64,000 nucleotides of DNA from Gillisella taibaishanensis (GTDB lineage Bacteria > Pseudomonadota > Alphaproteobacteria > Rhizobiales > Rhizobiaceae), in contig NZ_MKIN01000024.1 of NCBI RefSeq assembly GCF_001938985.1, positions 407 through 64,406 on the forward strand, written 5' to 3'. Both the position numbers and the translations under genes were made by a program. Below the pieces are notes generated by a model, which ran no database searches, was not told the DNA's origin, and saw nothing but the letters and a program-made list of their open reading frames with translations. Below, piece after piece: positions 26,919 to 37,328 of the stretch. Every line of letters begins with the position of its first letter. Within the stretch, counting starts at the first letter, position 1.

Positions 26919-29900
26919 ATGGGAGAAATCCGGGGCGAGAAGATTCGTTTTCGCAAAAGCGACATTGTTTCCCTGGAGACGCTCCCGTCTTCGCAGGCTG
27001 AAGATCCTTTGATCGTGCATTGCCCGCGCCGACGCGGGTTTGTGACCCGGATATTGCGGTTTTTCGCCTATCTCTTGCTGTCCCTTATGGCAATGCTAGG
27101 GGCGGCGGCCATTGCCATCGAAACGGGCACCGTAGACCAGGCGCTGTCCACTGGTGCGCGGGCTGCTTTTCAGTCCGCGATCGGTGACGATCTCAAGGCC
27201 GATATCGACAAGACTTCTATTCGCCTTTCGCAAAATCTGCATTTGGCGGTCGCTGCCGAGAATGTGACGCTGACCGATCCCAAGACGGGCCAAGTGGTGT
27301 CGAAAGCCGGCGACGTGAAGCTGGTCATCGACCCTCTATCGCTGATCATGGGCAAGGTTTCCGTTACGGAAATCGACGTCACCGGTATCGATTTCGATAC
27401 GTCACGGGTACTGGCAGGCGGCGATACGGATCTGTCGACGCTGCGAATCGACCGTTTTCCGCCCTTCATGGAAACCTTGTTTTCCAATCTCGATGACGTG
27501 CGTGGCTTCATCGTGCGCGGGGGGCTGGATCGGCTTCGGCTTGGTGGCATCACCATTCCCGCAAAGGACGGGATAGGAAAGCCGGTCGATGTTCAGGTGG
27601 AGGACCTGATCATGACCCGCCGCAAGGACGGTTCACTGGCGATCCAAGGCACGACATCGATTAACGGCAAAGTCAGTACGATTGCTGCCGAGGCCTCGGC
27701 CAATGGCACCCGCACCACCTCGCTGACCGCGACGGTCACCGACCTGATTGCCACACCCTTCCTGATCAAGCGCACGCCAACCGGCGTTTGGCGCGACGGC
27801 GCCGATACGGCGATCAATATCGATTTCTATGCGGTGCGGCAGTCTGAAACCCAGAAGCCTGCCTTGTCGGCGCGACTGCGCACCGAAAACGGACTGCTGT
27901 ATATCGACGGAGATCAGCAGGAACTGACACGGGCGGATATCAACCTCGCTTATGACTTTGACAAGCTGACGGCTGAAATTCGACCTTCTGAACTGGACTT
28001 CGGTCCAACCCACATTCCGCTGACGGGTGGTTTCGTTGATCTCGATCGACTTCAGTCTGCAACGCCCGGGGCGCAAGGCATCGGCATCGATCTGCTGATC
28101 GATCGCGGTACAGCTTCGGTGGAAGCAGCGGGCGAAGAGGCTTTTCCTTTTTCTGTCAAGGCGTTCGGCGAGTTTATTCCCAGCAAGCGTCATCTCGGGG
28201 TGCGAGAATTGACGGTGTCGACTCCGCACGGCACGATGCAATCGACCGTCGATGTCCAGTTTGGCGACGCCTCGCCGGAAATCCGGTTTAGCGGCAAGCT
28301 TTTCGAGATGCGGACCGCGATGGTCAAACAGCTCTGGCCTTATTGGATGGCCTCCAAGCCGCGCGCCTGGGTGCTGGCCAATCTGTTCGGCGGCACGCTC
28401 AGCAATGCCTCCATCGATGTCTTGATTCCGGCTGGGCGAATGAAAGCCATTCCGCAGCCGCTCAACCTGAATGCCGACGAGTTGAAGATCGCTTTCGATA
28501 TTTCGGGAGCGCGGATGAACGTGACCGGCGATCTGCCGCCGATCCGCGATCTTAACGGCCATTTTGATCTGAGTGGCCAGGACATGGAAGTGAGGATCGA
28601 CGGCGGCACCTCCTATTTCCCGTCCGGCCGCAAAGTCAGGGTCGAAAAGGGATCGTTCGGCGTCGCGAATACCTATGCCAAACCTCTTATGGCCAATATC
28701 GCCGTGACGGTCAGCGGTGCCGCCGATGCCATGGCGGAGTTGGCAACTTTCAAGCCGATGCAGGCGCTGCAGCGGACGGAATTCGTGCCGGAAGATTTTT
28801 CGGGCCAGATCAAGGCAGACGTTCAGCTCTACGGCGGCATCATTGCCGATCAGAAGCCGCCGCCAGAAGTTTGGAAGGCTTCGCTGGACCTGAGCGGTGT
28901 TGCCCTCAAGCGACCTTACCTCGATCGCAAGATTACCGATTTTGATGGCACACTCACCGTCGACCCTATGAATGCCATCCTGCATGGTAACGGCGAAATC
29001 GACGGCGTGCCGGCGCAGATCGATCTGACCCAGCCCGTCGAGCGCAATACGACGCGCCCGCCGTCCTGGACGGTAAAGGCCCAGTTGAACGACAGCCAAC
29101 GCGCCAAGATGGTACCAGGACTTGGCGATATCGTCACCGGAACCATCGACCTCGAAATATCGCGCCTCGATGAAAACAGACAATCAGTGAAAAGCGACCT
29201 GTCTCGCGCGACATTGACTCTGCCTGTGATCGGCTGGAGCAAAGGGGCCGGCATTCCTGCCAAGGTGTCGATGGAACTGCAGGACAAGAATGGCGTGTCC
29301 TCGCTGGATAAATTCGTACTCGATGGCGACGGTTTCGGAGCATCCGGAAAGCTGGTGGTATCGAAGGCGAACGGATTGGTCGAAGCGGATCTCGATCACA
29401 TGAAGCTCGCCGCTGCGGACGACTTCGGTCTTTCGGTCCAGGTGAACAAGGGCGTGATAAATGCCAAGATCCGTGGCAGCAGCCTGGATGGCCGCGCGTT
29501 CCTGAAGAAGCTTAAAGGTGGCGGTGCCGGATCGGCAGGTTCAGGTGGTGCGGAAGGCAAGAGCAGTTCGACGGATGTCGATATCAATATCGATGTCGAC
29601 AAACTGGTCGGCTTCAACGACGAGGCGCTATCCGGCGTCAAGCTTCTCTATGGCTCCCGTGCCGGGGCGATTACGGCGTTAAAGCTAAGCGCGCTGACAG
29701 ACACGGGACAGGCGGTGGTCGTCCAGTCTTCCAAGGCGTCCTATGGCAATGATGTCTCGTTGATCTCAAGCGACGCTGGCACGCTTGCCCGCTTCGTCGA
29801 CCTCTACAGCCATATGCGTGGCGGCATGCTGGACGTGAAGATCCGCGGCGATATCGGCAAGAACTGGATGGGCAATGTCGACCTGCGCAATTTCCGGGTC

Positions 29901-30344
29901 GAAAATGAGGATCGTCTGCAAAAGATCGTCACGACACCGGCGACCGATGACGGCCGTAGTCTGAACACGGCCGTAAAGCGCGACCTCGATGTCAGTTCGG
30001 AAAAATTCCAGCGCGCCTTTGCCCGGTTGATCTATCAGGATGGTGTACTGCGTACGGACAATGGTATCGTGCGCGGTGAGCAGGTCGGGGCCTCATTCCA
30101 GGGCTTGATCAAGGATGCCCGTGGCCAGATGGAAATGACCGGCACGTTCATGCCGGCCTACGGCCTGAACCGGTTGTTTGCAGAAGTGCCGATCATCGGC
30201 AGCATTCTCGGCAATGGTCGCGATCGAGGTCTTCTTGGAATCACCTTCAAATTGAAGGGTCCCGTCGATGCGCCGCATCTGATCGTCAATCCATTGTCGA
30301 TCATCGCACCCGGCATGTTCCGACAGATTTTCGAGTTTCAGTAG
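26919..30344 (+). CDS. AsmA/YhdP-like large envelope protein
   Basis: A 1141-residue protein with one membrane helix near residues 45-68 and a very long periplasmic beta-rich region, the layout of YhdP/DUF3971 and AsmA-like proteins. The C-terminus (GAKIKGP-like: GITFKLKGPVDAPHLIVNPLS) matches the AsmA-2 ending. These proteins are thought to carry phospholipids between the inner and outer membranes. It has a small Gly/Ser-rich stretch (about 866-882). The ATG at 26919 is preceded by GCGAGCC only, and other starts are possible. Confidence 0.82.
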   Translation: MGEIRGEKIRFRKSDIVSLETLPSSQAEDPLIVHCPRRRGFVTRILRFFAYLLLSLMAMLGAAAIAIETGTVDQALSTGARAAFQSAIGDDLKADIDKTSIRLSQNLHLAVAAENVTLTDPKTGQVVSKAGDVKLVIDPLSLIMGKVSVTEIDVTGIDFDTSRVLAGGDTDLSTLRIDRFPPFMETLFSNLDDVRGFIVRGGLDRLRLGGITIPAKDGIGKPVDVQVEDLIMTRRKDGSLAIQGTTSINGKVSTIAAEASANGTRTTSLTATVTDLIATPFLIKRTPTGVWRDGADTAINIDFYAVRQSETQKPALSARLRTENGLLYIDGDQQELTRADINLAYDFDKLTAEIRPSELDFGPTHIPLTGGFVDLDRLQSATPGAQGIGIDLLIDRGTASVEAAGEEAFPFSVKAFGEFIPSKRHLGVRELTVSTPHGTMQSTVDVQFGDASPEIRFSGKLFEMRTAMVKQLWPYWMASKPRAWVLANLFGGTLSNASIDVLIPAGRMKAIPQPLNLNADELKIAFDISGARMNVTGDLPPIRDLNGHFDLSGQDMEVRIDGGTSYFPSGRKVRVEKGSFGVANTYAKPLMANIAVTVSGAADAMAELATFKPMQALQRTEFVPEDFSGQIKADVQLYGGIIADQKPPPEVWKASLDLSGVALKRPYLDRKITDFDGTLTVDPMNAILHGNGEIDGVPAQIDLTQPVERNTTRPPSWTVKAQLNDSQRAKMVPGLGDIVTGTIDLEISRLDENRQSVKSDLSRATLTLPVIGWSKGAGIPAKVSMELQDKNGVSSLDKFVLDGDGFGASGKLVVSKANGLVEADLDHMKLAAADDFGLSVQVNKGVINAKIRGSSLDGRAFLKKLKGGGAGSAGSGGAEGKSSSTDVDINIDVDKLVGFNDEALSGVKLLYGSRAGAITALKLSALTDTGQAVVVQSSKASYGNDVSLISSDAGTLARFVDLYSHMRGGMLDVKIRGDIGKNWMGNVDLRNFRVENEDRLQKIVTTPATDDGRSLNTAVKRDLDVSSEKFQRAFARLIYQDGVLRTDNGIVRGEQVGASFQGLIKDARGQMEMTGTFMPAYGLNRLFAEVPIIGSILGNGRDRGLLGITFKLKGPVDAPHLIVNPLSIIAPGMFRQIFEFQ

Positions 30345-30421
30345 ACGGCGCAGCATGACGCTCAAATGCGGGCGTCACGGTTTTTCAACGCGCAAACCGC
30401 GCTCGAGTGTCCTGCGACACT

Positions 30422-31558
30422 CTATTCCTGCACGGGTTGAGCGCCTTGTAGGGCCGGATGCACAAGGTCGATCTGGGTGCTACTCGAGGGCAGGAAGGTC
30501 GGCCCAACCTTACGAACGCTCTGCCTGCCTGCATCATAGGGCTGGCTTTCTGACGCTGGCTTGGAGCCGTCGGGTTGCGCCATCGTGTTGAGAGGGGACT
30601 TGTCGGCAGCGCCCGGGGCTATCAGGGGTGAGGACGGTGCCGGCGTCGTTTTTCCTGAGGTGATCGAGATGATCGAAGATCCGCTAGTCGATGCCTGCAC
30701 GGCATTGGCAGGTGCGCTTTCCGGACCCGCATGGGTACAGCTGCACTGGCCGGTGGCACCTGGCGCACGGCTGAGATAGGCGAAGGCATTTGGCATGTCG
30801 CGATAGGGTTGACCAGTGATTGTCGAGACCATGTCCTTGGCCTCTTCCGTCAGGCGCGAATAGTAGAGTTCGGTTTCTGTGCCGGGACAGAGCCTACTGC
30901 AGGTCTCGGCATCACGGCCGAAATCGCGCGGCGCCGTGCTTGGCGAAATCGGGAAAAAGCCCCCGTCGCAAGTGCGCACGCACAGCGTCCTGTAACCGCC
31001 CGAGCCAGATGGCAGCATCATGCCTTGCGAAGAGCCTGCGACCGGTGCTTCGCTACGAAGCGGATAGTCAGGATATACAGGCGCTTCGTAAGGGCGTGGT
31101 GTCGATTGCTCGTCCTCGGGCTCCGTCGTGACGGCGGCCTCGACCGCGTCGCAGCCGTTGGCCGACAGTTCCGTCAGGATCTCCTGCCGGCGGGGATTGA
31201 CGCCGCCCTTCATGCTGACGGCGTTGCGCTCATCCAGCAGTTGTCGCTTGTTTGCTTCCATGGCGGCAAGGCTGTCCTGCAGCGGTGCGCAGATGTCTCG
31301 GCCATTGGCATCGAGCACGGCGATACTGGAAGAGCAGCCAGCCTGCTGCATGCTGCGCTGCAATTTGCGGATCTCGAAATCCTGGCGCGTCACCGCGCCT
31401 GAAAAGGCACGGACACCTTGGGCATTGCCGATTACGATAGGGGTTTGCGCCAGTTCGGCCCGCAGCGCCTCGCAACTTGCCGCCGCCCATGCTGGCTCGG
31501 CTGTCAGGAGGCCGATGCAGCAGGATGAGGCCAGAACAAGGGAAGCGATAGCGCGCAT
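30422..31558 (-). CDS. DUF2865 secreted cysteine-rich protein
   Basis: A 378-residue exported protein of the DUF2865 family, common in rhizobia. From the ATG at 31558 (GGAG five bases upstream) it has a signal peptide ending near AWAAASCEAL. The middle contains TLCVRTCDGGFFPISPS, DAETCSRLCPGTETELYYSR and YRDMPNAFAYL (given in parts), with paired cysteines likely to form disulfides. The C-terminal third is low complexity, rich in Ser, Pro and Ala. Function is unknown. It is convergent with the AsmA-like gene. Confidence 0.8.
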   Translation of the reverse strand: MRAIASLVLASSCCIGLLTAEPAWAAASCEALRAELAQTPIVIGNAQGVRAFSGAVTRQDFEIRKLQRSMQQAGCSSSIAVLDANGRDICAPLQDSLAAMEANKRQLLDERNAVSMKGGVNPRRQEILTELSANGCDAVEAAVTTEPEDEQSTPRPYEAPVYPDYPLRSEAPVAGSSQGMMLPSGSGGYRTLCVRTCDGGFFPISPSTAPRDFGRDAETCSRLCPGTETELYYSRLTEEAKDMVSTITGQPYRDMPNAFAYLSRAPGATGQCSCTHAGPESAPANAVQASTSGSSIISITSGKTTPAPSSPLIAPGAADKSPLNTMAQPDGSKPASESQPYDAGRQSVRKVGPTFLPSSSTQIDLVHPALQGAQPVQE

Positions 31559-31698
31559 GCTGCTCCATGAATAAAAGGGCGAAAAATACGGTGTTTCTGA
31601 CGTCAACATAGGGTAGGGGCGTTCAAACGCCAAGCGGCGTCCTTCGCAACAGCAATATTCGAGGTGGCGTGAATGAGTGCGTGTGGCAAAGTCGCATG

Positions 31699-31736
31699 AA
31701 AAAGGCCCCGGCTCTGATCAGAACCGGGACCTTTTT
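31699..31736. terminator. Bidirectional terminator before malic enzyme end
   Basis: AAAAAGG and CCTTTTT flank a stem with CCCGG/CCGGG and an inner TCTGA/TCAGA, so the hairpin has an A-run on one side and a T-run on the other. It can stop the minus-strand malic enzyme transcript (gene ends at 31766). Confidence 0.8.
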
Positions 31737-31765
31737 GTCGCTATATCGGTGGAGATGGATCAGCC

Positions 31766-34096
31766 TTAGGCCTGCTGATTTGCCTCAACCACTGCCAGCG
31801 CCGCCATGTTGACGACACCGCGCGACGTCACCGAACTGGAAAGCACATGTGCCGGCTGAGCCGCGCCGAGCAGGATCGGGCCGACATGCAGCGCGTCTGT
31901 CATCATGCGCACCAGACCGAGCGAGATATTGGCCGAATCGAGGTTGGGGAAGACCAGCAGATTGGCTTCGCCTGACAGCGTGCTGTCCGGAATAGCGCGA
32001 CGGCGCAGGACTTCCGACAGGGCCGAGCCGCCCTGCATTTCGCCGTCTACTTCCAGATCAGGCGCTTCATGGCGCAGGATTTCCAGCGCGGCGCGCATCT
32101 TGCGGCCGCTTTCGCATTTGCGCGAGCCGAAGTTGGAATGCGACAGCAGCGCTGCCTTCGGCGTAATCCCGAACTGACGAATGGTCTGGGCCGCCAGAAT
32201 GGTCATTTCGGCAATTTCCTCGGCAGACGGGTTTTCCGTAACGAACGTATCCGTCATGAAAAACGCGCCGCGCTGGGAAATCAGCAGGCTGAGGCCGGAG
32301 AAATCACGCACATTCGGCTTCTTGCCAAGGATCTGCCCTACGTCGTGGACGTGGCGGTCGAAACGACCTTCGACACCGCAGATCAGCGCATCGGCTTCAC
32401 CACGTTTGACCGACAGCGCGCCGATTACGGTGGTATTGGTGCGCACGATGGTGCGGGCAGCCTCGGGATTGACGCCCGAACGCCCGACCAGCGCGACATA
32501 GTCTTCCACATATTCGCGGTAGCGGGGATCGTCTTCCGGATTGACGATGGCGAAATCGGTGCCGGGACGGATGCGAAGGCCAAACCGCTTCAGGCGGGTT
32601 TCAATGATCTGCGGACGGCCGATCAGGATAGGTTCGCCAATACCGTCTTCCAGCAGGACCTGGGCGGCGCGCAGCACGCGCTCGTCTTCACCTTCGGCAA
32701 AGATGACCCGCTTCTTGGCGGCATCCTTGGCATTGGCGAAGATCGGCTTCATCACGAAGCCGGAGCGGAATACGAACCGGCTCAGCGTATCGTGGTAGCT
32801 GTCGTAATCGGCGATCGGCCGGCGGGCGACGCCGGATTCCTCGGCGGCCTTGGCAACGGCAGGCGCAATGCGCAGGATAAGGCGCGGGTCGAAAGGCGAG
32901 GGGATCAGGTATTCCGGCCCGAAGGTCGGCGAGTCGCCGCTATAGGCCTTGGCGGCCACTTCCGAGATTTCTTCGCGCGCGAGGGCGGCAATCGCCTTGA
33001 CGGCGGCCATCTTCATTTCTTCGTTGATCGTGGTCGCGCCGCAATCCAATGCACCGCGGAAGATATAGGGGAAGCACAGGACGTTGTTTACCTGGTTCGG
33101 ATAATCGGAGCGGCCGGTGCAGATCATTGCGTCCGGACGTGCGGCGCGAGCCTCTTCCGGCATGATTTCAGGCTTTGGATTGGCAAGCGCCATGATCAGC
33201 GGGCTTGGCGCCATCTGCTCGAGCAGTTCCTGCTTCAAAACGCCGGCAGCCGACAGGCCGAGAAAGACGTCGGCGCCGCCGATGCTCTCGGCCAGCACGC
33301 GCTTGTCGCTGTCTTGCGCATAGATCTCTTTCCAGGGATCCATCAGCTCGTTGCGGCCCTTGTAGACCAGGCCTTCGATATCGTGAACCCAGATGTTCTC
33401 GCGCTTGGCGCCCAATGCAACCAGAAGGTTCAAGCAGGCCAGCGCCGCAGCACCGGCGCCCGAAGCGACGATCTTGACGTTACCAATGTCTTTTCCGGCC
33501 AGTTCCAGGCCATTCAGGATAGCGGCGGCAACGATGATCGCAGTGCCGTGCTGATCGTCATGGAAGACAGGAATATTCATCTTTTCGCGCAGCTGGCGCT
33601 CGATTTCAAAGCATTCCGGCGCCTTGATATCCTCGAGATTGATGCCGCCGAAGGTCGGCTCCAGCGACGCGACGGTGGAGACCATGCCCTCGACCGTCAT
33701 GGCGTCGACTTCGATGTCGAACACGTCGATGCCGGCGAATTTCTTGAACAGGACAGCCTTGCCTTCCATGACTGGCTTGGAGGCAAGTGGACCGATATTG
33801 CCGAGGCCCAGCACGGCGGTGCCGTTGGAAATCACCGCGACCAGATTGGCTCGGGCGGTGTAGTCATCGGCAGCCTGCGGATTGTCGCGAATGGCAAGGC
33901 AAGGCGCAGCGACGCCGGGCGAATAGGCAAGCGCCAGGTCGCGCTGGTTACCAAGCGGCTTGGTCGCCTGTATCTCCAGTTTACCGGGGCGCGGATGCAG
34001 ATGGTAGAACAGGGCCTGTTCGTCGAGATCGCCAGAGGCGGGCGCATTTGTCTTTGTCTTGTCGTCGGTCATGCTTCTTGCCGGTTCGTCGTTCAT
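31766..34096 (-). CDS. maeB: NADP-dependent malic enzyme with phosphotransacetylase-like domain
   Basis: Oxidative decarboxylation of malate to pyruvate. The 776-residue product has the malic enzyme N-terminal domain ([14 protein letters not shown]), the nucleotide-binding domain ([14 protein letters not shown]) and a C-terminal phosphotransacetylase-like domain ([26 protein letters not shown]) that is regulatory in rhizobial enzymes. Rhizobia have two such enzymes, Dme and Tme; which one this is cannot be said. The ATG at 34096 has a strong GGGGGAAGAG upstream. It is divergent from the LpxH-like gene. Confidence 0.9.
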   Translation of the reverse strand: MNDEPARSMTDDKTKTNAPASGDLDEQALFYHLHPRPGKLEIQATKPLGNQRDLALAYSPGVAAPCLAIRDNPQAADDYTARANLVAVISNGTAVLGLGNIGPLASKPVMEGKAVLFKKFAGIDVFDIEVDAMTVEGMVSTVASLEPTFGGINLEDIKAPECFEIERQLREKMNIPVFHDDQHGTAIIVAAAILNGLELAGKDIGNVKIVASGAGAAALACLNLLVALGAKRENIWVHDIEGLVYKGRNELMDPWKEIYAQDSDKRVLAESIGGADVFLGLSAAGVLKQELLEQMAPSPLIMALANPKPEIMPEEARAARPDAMICTGRSDYPNQVNNVLCFPYIFRGALDCGATTINEEMKMAAVKAIAALAREEISEVAAKAYSGDSPTFGPEYLIPSPFDPRLILRIAPAVAKAAEESGVARRPIADYDSYHDTLSRFVFRSGFVMKPIFANAKDAAKKRVIFAEGEDERVLRAAQVLLEDGIGEPILIGRPQIIETRLKRFGLRIRPGTDFAIVNPEDDPRYREYVEDYVALVGRSGVNPEAARTIVRTNTTVIGALSVKRGEADALICGVEGRFDRHVHDVGQILGKKPNVRDFSGLSLLISQRGAFFMTDTFVTENPSAEEIAEMTILAAQTIRQFGITPKAALLSHSNFGSRKCESGRKMRAALEILRHEAPDLEVDGEMQGGSALSEVLRRRAIPDSTLSGEANLLVFPNLDSANISLGLVRMMTDALHVGPILLGAAQPAHVLSSSVTSRGVVNMAALAVVEANQQA

Positions 34097-34254
34097 CTCT
34101 TCCCCCCTCATACAACAAATCGTTCCATGGACCAGAACATATTTCTGTGTGCGGTGGCAATCGCGCTCGCGGCGCGTGTCCCGGATGTCATCATCCTGAA
34201 ACACGAGTCTGATTTTGAGGACAAGGAAACGCAGACCGTAAAAGGATCATTCCC

Positions 34255-35112
34255 GTGAGTGACGACACCGAAACACGGCATGTGAGAACCCTGTTCATCT
34301 CCGATGTGCATCTCGGCTCAAAAGCCGCGAAAACCGACTTTTTGCTCGATTTTTTGCGGGTTTATGACGCCGACACCATCATCTTGGTCGGCGATATCGT
34401 CGATGGATGGAGGTTGAAACGCAGTTGGTACTGGCCGCAGGGCTGCAATGACGTGGTGCAGAAGCTGCTGCGCAAGGCCCGCAAGGGTACGCGGATCGTC
34501 TATATCCCTGGCAATCACGACGAATTCCTACGGGGTTTTCCTGGGACCCATTTCGGTGGCATCGAAGTGCTCGACCGCATGATCCACGAGACCGCCGATA
34601 ATAAGCGCTACCTTGTGTTGCATGGCGACCAGTTTGACGTGGTCGTGCGCAACGCCCGCCTGCTCGCCTATATGGGTGACTGGGCCTATGACATGGCCAT
34701 CGCCGTCAATGTCGTGCTGGCCGCTGTGCGCCGCCGCCTCGGCATGCCCTACTGGTCCTTTTCCGCCTGGGCAAAGCTGCAGGTGAAGCACGCCGTCAAT
34801 TTCATCGGCGAGTTTCAGAAAGTCGTTGCCGAGGAAGCACGGCGCAACGAAGTCGACGGCGTTATCTGCGGCCATATTCATCACGCCGTAATGGAAGACG
34901 TCGGTGGCATTCATTATATCAATACCGGCGATTGGGTCGAAAGCTGCACGGCCATTGCCGAGCATCATGATGGCACCTTCGAACTGATCGAATGGGGCAC
35001 GCGCTATGATGCCGCCGCCCAGCCGCGCCAGTTGGCGCTACCGGAACCGATTCGCATGTTTCCTGTGGATAGCCCGGCAACCGAGACCAAGGCTGCCCGA
35101 CTGGGAGTGTGA
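34255..35112 (+). CDS. LpxH-like UDP-2,3-diacylglucosamine diphosphatase family phosphoesterase
   Basis: A calcineurin-like metallophosphoesterase of the LpxH group (COG2908). The 285-residue product has the metal-site blocks FISDVHLGS, VGDIVDG, PGNHDEF, LHGDQFD and GHIHHA with the expected His/Asp ligands. LpxH makes lipid X in lipid A synthesis; rhizobia usually have LpxI in the lpxA-lpxB block, so this paralogue may have another lipid substrate. The start is GTG at 34255 with AAAGGA 9 bases upstream. Confidence 0.82.
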   Translation: MSDDTETRHVRTLFISDVHLGSKAAKTDFLLDFLRVYDADTIILVGDIVDGWRLKRSWYWPQGCNDVVQKLLRKARKGTRIVYIPGNHDEFLRGFPGTHFGGIEVLDRMIHETADNKRYLVLHGDQFDVVVRNARLLAYMGDWAYDMAIAVNVVLAAVRRRLGMPYWSFSAWAKLQVKHAVNFIGEFQKVVAEEARRNEVDGVICGHIHHAVMEDVGGIHYINTGDWVESCTAIAEHHDGTFELIEWGTRYDAAAQPRQLALPEPIRMFPVDSPATETKAARLGV

Positions 35113-35144
35113 ATTGGTTATCACGGATAAAAGTCTGTGAATCG

Positions 35145-35176
35145 AAGTGTTGCCGCGCGGTGACTCAACACTTTTC
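35145..35176 (+). terminator. Hairpin after LpxH-like gene
   Basis: AAGTGTTG (35145-35152) pairs with CAACACTT (35166-35173), with TTTT at 35172-35175. It is a moderate terminator candidate between the phosphoesterase gene and the Mla-type operon. Confidence 0.5.
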
Positions 35177-35255
35177 CCTGTAGGGATCGGTAGAATTGTC
35201 GCGTAGGAAAGATATATAGTCATCGTCAGCAAGCCAATGAAGGCTTGGCCTCTCC

Positions 35256-36449
35256 GTGAGTGATGGCTTTGAAAGTGTGTATGCTTTGAGTTCCGGTCAA
35301 ATGGACAATGCCGCTGTCGATGCTGAACAGCTGGAGGGGCAGGCCGGAGAACGCTTCCGGCTGAGCGGCCCGTGGCGCAATACCACGCTTGATACAGTCA
35401 TGCCCAAGCTTCTGAAGATGCGCGACGACTTCGAAAGCCGCGATCCTTCGGGCGGCTGCGTCGAAATCGACATTTCAGGCATTTCCACGCTCGATACGTC
35501 GGGCGCCTGGATCATCCGGCGCATGCAGCTCGGTGCCGGTGAGAAGAACGAAGTACGCATCGTCGGCGGTACGGACGCCATGCGCGAGCTGATTTCAGCT
35601 CTGCCGGAACAGCCGCCGCTACCAGATAAGATCGTGGTGCGCCGGCCACTGATGCAAAAGATTTTCGATCCGCTTGGCCACATGAGCGTCAATCTCATGC
35701 AGGACGTCCTGGCGATGAGCTATGTGCTCGGCTCGGCCGTGCGCGGCGCTCAATCCAAGGAAAAGCGTGGTGGACGCGCCTCGATTGCCTCGATCGTCAA
35801 TCAACTCGATCACATGGGGGTGAGGGCCGTCCCGATCATCCTGCTGATGTCCTTCCTGATCGGCGCGATTATTGCCCAGCAGGGCGCTTTCCAGCTTCGC
35901 TATTTCGGCGCGGAAGTGTTCGTGGTCGACTTGGTCGGCATTCTGCAATTGCGCGAAATCGGCGTGCTCTTGACCGCAATCATGATTGCCGGCCGATCCG
36001 GCAGTGCGATCACCGCCGAAATCGGCTCGATGAAGATGCGCGAGGAAGTGGATGCGCTAAAGGTCATCGGCCTTAATCCTGTCGGTGTTCTGGTTCTGCC
36101 GCGCATTATCGCGCTGGTTATTGCTTTGCCGCTTTTGTCGATCATCGCCAATTTCGCAGCACTTTACGGTGCGGCTGTCGTGTCGCTCGCCTATTCCGGC
36201 ATCACCTTCCAGGTGTTCGTCACCCGCCTGCATGACGCGGTGGACTATGCCACCTTCGCTGCCGGTCTGATCAAGGCGCCGTTTATGGCCGTCGTCATCG
36301 GCATCGTTGCAGCTGTCGAAGGCATGAAGGTTGGCGGAAGCGCAGAATCGCTTGGCCAGCATGTGACGGCATCGGTGGTGAAGTCGATTTTCGTCGTCAT
36401 CCTGATGGACGGGCTGTTTGCCGTGTTCTACGCCGCGATCAATTTTTAA
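35256..36449 (+). CDS. mlaE: Mla-type ABC transporter permease with N-terminal STAS domain
   Basis: Inner-membrane permease of the phospholipid-transport ABC system (MlaE/TTG2B family). Residues about 35-120 form a STAS-like domain (CVEIDISGISTLDTSGAW), the function of separate MlaB in Escherichia coli. Residues about 175-397 contain five to six helices with the MlaE signature EIGSMKMREEVDALKVIGLNP (in part). The product has 397 residues and starts with GTG. The gene heads mlaE-mlaF-mlaD-lipoprotein; the next gene starts 9 bases later. Confidence 0.9.
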   Translation: MSDGFESVYALSSGQMDNAAVDAEQLEGQAGERFRLSGPWRNTTLDTVMPKLLKMRDDFESRDPSGGCVEIDISGISTLDTSGAWIIRRMQLGAGEKNEVRIVGGTDAMRELISALPEQPPLPDKIVVRRPLMQKIFDPLGHMSVNLMQDVLAMSYVLGSAVRGAQSKEKRGGRASIASIVNQLDHMGVRAVPIILLMSFLIGAIIAQQGAFQLRYFGAEVFVVDLVGILQLREIGVLLTAIMIAGRSGSAITAEIGSMKMREEVDALKVIGLNPVGVLVLPRIIALVIALPLLSIIANFAALYGAAVVSLAYSGITFQVFVTRLHDAVDYATFAAGLIKAPFMAVVIGIVAAVEGMKVGGSAESLGQHVTASVVKSIFVVILMDGLFAVFYAAINF

Positions 36450-36458
36450 GGGGCTGCC

Positions 36459-37322
36459 GTGGAACCGCAACACGAGGACAACAACCCGACGATCGAGCCG
36501 CTCGAAGGCAGCAATGGCCGCGAGGCCGTGCTGTCCGTGCGCGGCCTGACCGTTGGATTTGGCGACAAGCTGGTACTCGATAATCTCGACCTCGATGTCT
36601 ACAGAGGTGAAATTCTTGGCTTCGTCGGCGCCTCCGGCGCTGGAAAGTCGGTGCTGATGCGCACAGTGCTGCGGCTGTTGCCGCGCCGTTCCGGCCAGAT
36701 CCATATTCTCGGCGCCGATTACGATGCGGTCAGTGCTGAGGAACGCTCCAATCTCGACACGCGGCTTGGCGTGCTCTTCCAGCACGGCGCGCTATTTTCG
36801 GCGCTGACGGTCAAGGAAAACATCCAGCTGCCGATGCGGGAATATCTGAAGCTGCCGAAGGTCCTGATGGACGAGCTTGCCTATCTGAAAATCCAGATGG
36901 TCGGCCTGCCCGCCGACGCCGGCGACAAATATCCATCGGAACTATCTGGCGGCATGATCAAGCGTGCGGCCCTGGCGCGCGCGCTAGCCCTCGATCCGGA
37001 CCTTGTGTTCCTCGATGAGCCGACCTCAGGCCTCGATCCGATCGGGGCCGCCGAATTCGACGACCTGATCGCCCGGCTGCGTGATACGCTGGGCCTCACG
37101 GTGTATATGGTTACCCATGACCTCGACAGCCTGTTTTCGGTCTGCGACCGCATCGCCGTGCTTGGCCAGAAACGAGTCTTGGTTGAAGGACCGTTAACGG
37201 ATATGCTGGCCTGCGACGATGCCTGGGTCAAATCCTACTTCCGGGGCAAGCGGGCGCGCTCCATTCCCAAACATCAGGACACGACGCGCGGTTCAAGCGC
37301 CAATGCCCGGACGAGTGATTGA
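36459..37322 (+). CDS. mlaF: Mla-type ABC transporter ATP-binding protein
   Basis: Cytoplasmic ATPase of the lipid transporter. The 287-residue product has Walker A GASGAGKSVL, the Q-loop GVLFQHGALFSALTV, the signature LSGGMIKRAALARALA and Walker B LVFLDEPTSGLDPIG. The start is GTG at 36459, 9 bases after mlaE, and the next gene follows after 6 bases. A short acidic N-terminal extension precedes the ABC domain. Confidence 0.92.
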   Translation: MEPQHEDNNPTIEPLEGSNGREAVLSVRGLTVGFGDKLVLDNLDLDVYRGEILGFVGASGAGKSVLMRTVLRLLPRRSGQIHILGADYDAVSAEERSNLDTRLGVLFQHGALFSALTVKENIQLPMREYLKLPKVLMDELAYLKIQMVGLPADAGDKYPSELSGGMIKRAALARALALDPDLVFLDEPTSGLDPIGAAEFDDLIARLRDTLGLTVYMVTHDLDSLFSVCDRIAVLGQKRVLVEGPLTDMLACDDAWVKSYFRGKRARSIPKHQDTTRGSSANARTSD

Positions 37323-37328
37323 GATCCT

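Noticed and set aside
27633..29183. 516-codon minus-strand frame inside the AsmA/YhdP-like gene
   Set aside because: Antisense shadow without a start signal or known domains.
31905..34258. Plus-strand open frame of more than 700 codons at 32069-34258
   Set aside because: It is antisense to the malic enzyme gene; GC-rich third positions keep the opposite frame open. The minus-strand protein is fully conserved.
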